Shown here in pieces: positions 15,725 to 16,633 of a stretch of 16,633 bases of DNA; the stretch's first letter is position 1; the number at the start of each line of letters is the position of its first letter. This DNA is from DAONFI01 sp035403485 (GTDB lineage Bacteria; Planctomycetota; Phycisphaerae; SM23-33), in NCBI GenBank assembly GCA_964536835.1, contig CAZIAZ010000053.1, forward strand, positions 1-16,633. Direction: 5' to 3'. A model generated the notes under the pieces. The model was not told the origin of the DNA. It saw nothing but the letters and a program-made list of their open reading frames with translations, and did not search any database. The translations under genes were made by a program, and so were the position numbers.

Positions 15725-16535
15725 CCAAGGTCGTATAGAAGATTGCATCAGGCAGGGCCTGCCACTGGCTGATATGCCGGTGGTTGATTTTCATACCCAT
15801 ATCGCAGCCGGCTCGGCGGAGTATTACTATATTCCAAAATCTTCGCCGGAAAATATCATTGCGAGCATGAATCGTTACGGCGTGGATATGGCTGTAACTT
15901 TTCCGATTACTCAGGCATCGGACGTGAATTGTGGAAATCGGGCACAATATGATATTGCAGATGCGCATCCTGAGAGATTTTTTGCACTATCAATGCTGCA
16001 CGCAGGTTTTCCGGAAGATTGGATAAAAATACTGGAGGAAGGCTATCGACGCGGAAGCAGAGGCATCAAGCTCATCTCGCAGTATCAGCAGAGGGATGAG
16101 GCATATATTGACTGGACAGCCGCATTTGATTTTGCCCGCGACAGGAACTGGGTCGTGTTGCATCACGATTGGGGCGGAGTTGACAGGCTGACGAGATGGG
16201 CGGAGGCGTACCCTGAGATAATTTTTATTATCGGTCATGCATCAATCGAGTATAAAGCGGTGGTTGAAAGATATCCGAATGTATTTCAGAATACCTGCGC
16301 GTGTTTCGTTTCATGCATATATCCGTCGGCGCAGAAAATGTTAGATAATTTACCTGATGATAAAATTCTCTACGGAAGTGATGCACTGGACCTTGAATTT
16401 GGAACAGGAATCGGCCCCATTGCCTTTGCGCTGGCGTCCGAGGAAACCAAGCAGAAAATTTTGGGCCGAAATGCATTGCGGATAATGCACAAACTCGGAT
16501 GGCGCATTCCGCCCATCCTCCAAAAATATGTATAA
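15717..16535 (+). CDS. Amidohydrolase family 2 metal-dependent hydrolase
   Basis: A 272-residue TIM-barrel hydrolase or decarboxylase of the COG2159 type. All canonical ligands are present: His26 and His28 (VVDFHTHIAAG), His149 and/or His150 (VLHHDWGG), His174 (IIGHAS) and Asp222 (YGSDAL). Family members hydrolyse sugar lactones or decarboxylate aromatic acids. With isomerases and dehydrogenases next to it, a lactonase or sugar-acid hydrolase is the more likely role. The start follows a strong AGGAGG and overlaps the previous stop by 8 nt. The C-terminus (GRNALRIMHKLGW) is the usual end of the family, so the protein is complete. Length is typical (270-330). Confidence 0.9.
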   Translation: MSNQGRIEDCIRQGLPLADMPVVDFHTHIAAGSAEYYYIPKSSPENIIASMNRYGVDMAVTFPITQASDVNCGNRAQYDIADAHPERFFALSMLHAGFPEDWIKILEEGYRRGSRGIKLISQYQQRDEAYIDWTAAFDFARDRNWVVLHHDWGGVDRLTRWAEAYPEIIFIIGHASIEYKAVVERYPNVFQNTCACFVSCIYPSAQKMLDNLPDDKILYGSDALDLEFGTGIGPIAFALASEETKQKILGRNALRIMHKLGWRIPPILQKYV

Positions 16536-16633
16536 GAAATTGAAGCCGAATTATCTGCCCAATCCGCTATGATGTGAGTTAGAGCATGTTAAATTTGAAA
16601 TTGCGCCTTGTTGCGTCGTTGAGGACGAGGCTG

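Overview
The window (16.6 kb) is a carbohydrate-utilisation locus from a bacterium that I would place in the PVC superphylum (Lentisphaerae, Kiritimatiellae or Planctomycetes-like). The placement rests on a PEP-CTERM sorting signal, two AraC-type regulators beside uncharacterised glycoside hydrolases, and a mix of Gfo/Idh oxidoreductase, FucI-type isomerase, Hyi-type TIM barrel and amidohydrolase-2 genes. It is inference, because no rRNA or other marker gene is present. No tRNA, rRNA, CRISPR array or complete insertion sequence was found.

Layout. (1) Positions 1-5156, + strand: the 3' part of an MFS transporter, a Gfo/Idh/MocA oxidoreductase, a D-2-hydroxyacid dehydrogenase and an 832-residue predicted (alpha/alpha)6 glycosidase. 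Gaps are 54-77 nt, so this is probably one operon. (2) 5252-6034, - strand: an AraC-family regulator, divergent from the next block across a 245 nt AT-rich control region. (3) 6280-10607, + strand: a 703-residue TIM-barrel glycosidase with a GH42-type trimerisation-like domain, a truncated DNRLRE/PEP-CTERM surface-protein gene, and an L-fucose-isomerase-family enzyme. (4) 10954-11757, + strand: an alpha/beta hydrolase with its own extended -10 promoter. (5) 11762-12613, - strand: a second AraC regulator. (6) 12757-16535, + strand: a four-gene operon of DegT-family PLP aminotransferase, Hyi-like sugar isomerase, an amidohydrolase-fold protein lacking every metal ligand, and an intact amidohydrolase translationally coupled to it. 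This operon and the second AraC gene start from strikingly well-formed promoters that overlap each other.

How the genes may work together (inference). Neither glycosidase has a visible signal peptide, so short glycosides would be imported first, perhaps by the MFS carrier, and cut in the cytoplasm, with the alpha/beta hydrolase removing ester groups. The Gfo/Idh enzyme and the hydroxyacid dehydrogenase would handle NAD(P)-linked oxidation and reduction. The FucI-like and Hyi-like enzymes would interconvert aldoses and ketoses. The amidohydrolases could open a sugar lactone or cleave a related C-O, C-N or C-C bond. The DegT enzyme suggests an amino or keto sugar. No sugar kinase or aldolase is visible, so the pathway as seen is incomplete and the substrate cannot be named from sequence alone.

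Most unusual points: the pseudo-amidohydrolase/amidohydrolase pair, the overlapping divergent promoters at 12651-12712, the surface protein that has lost its signal peptide, and the FucI-type isomerase paired with Hyi and DegT enzymes.
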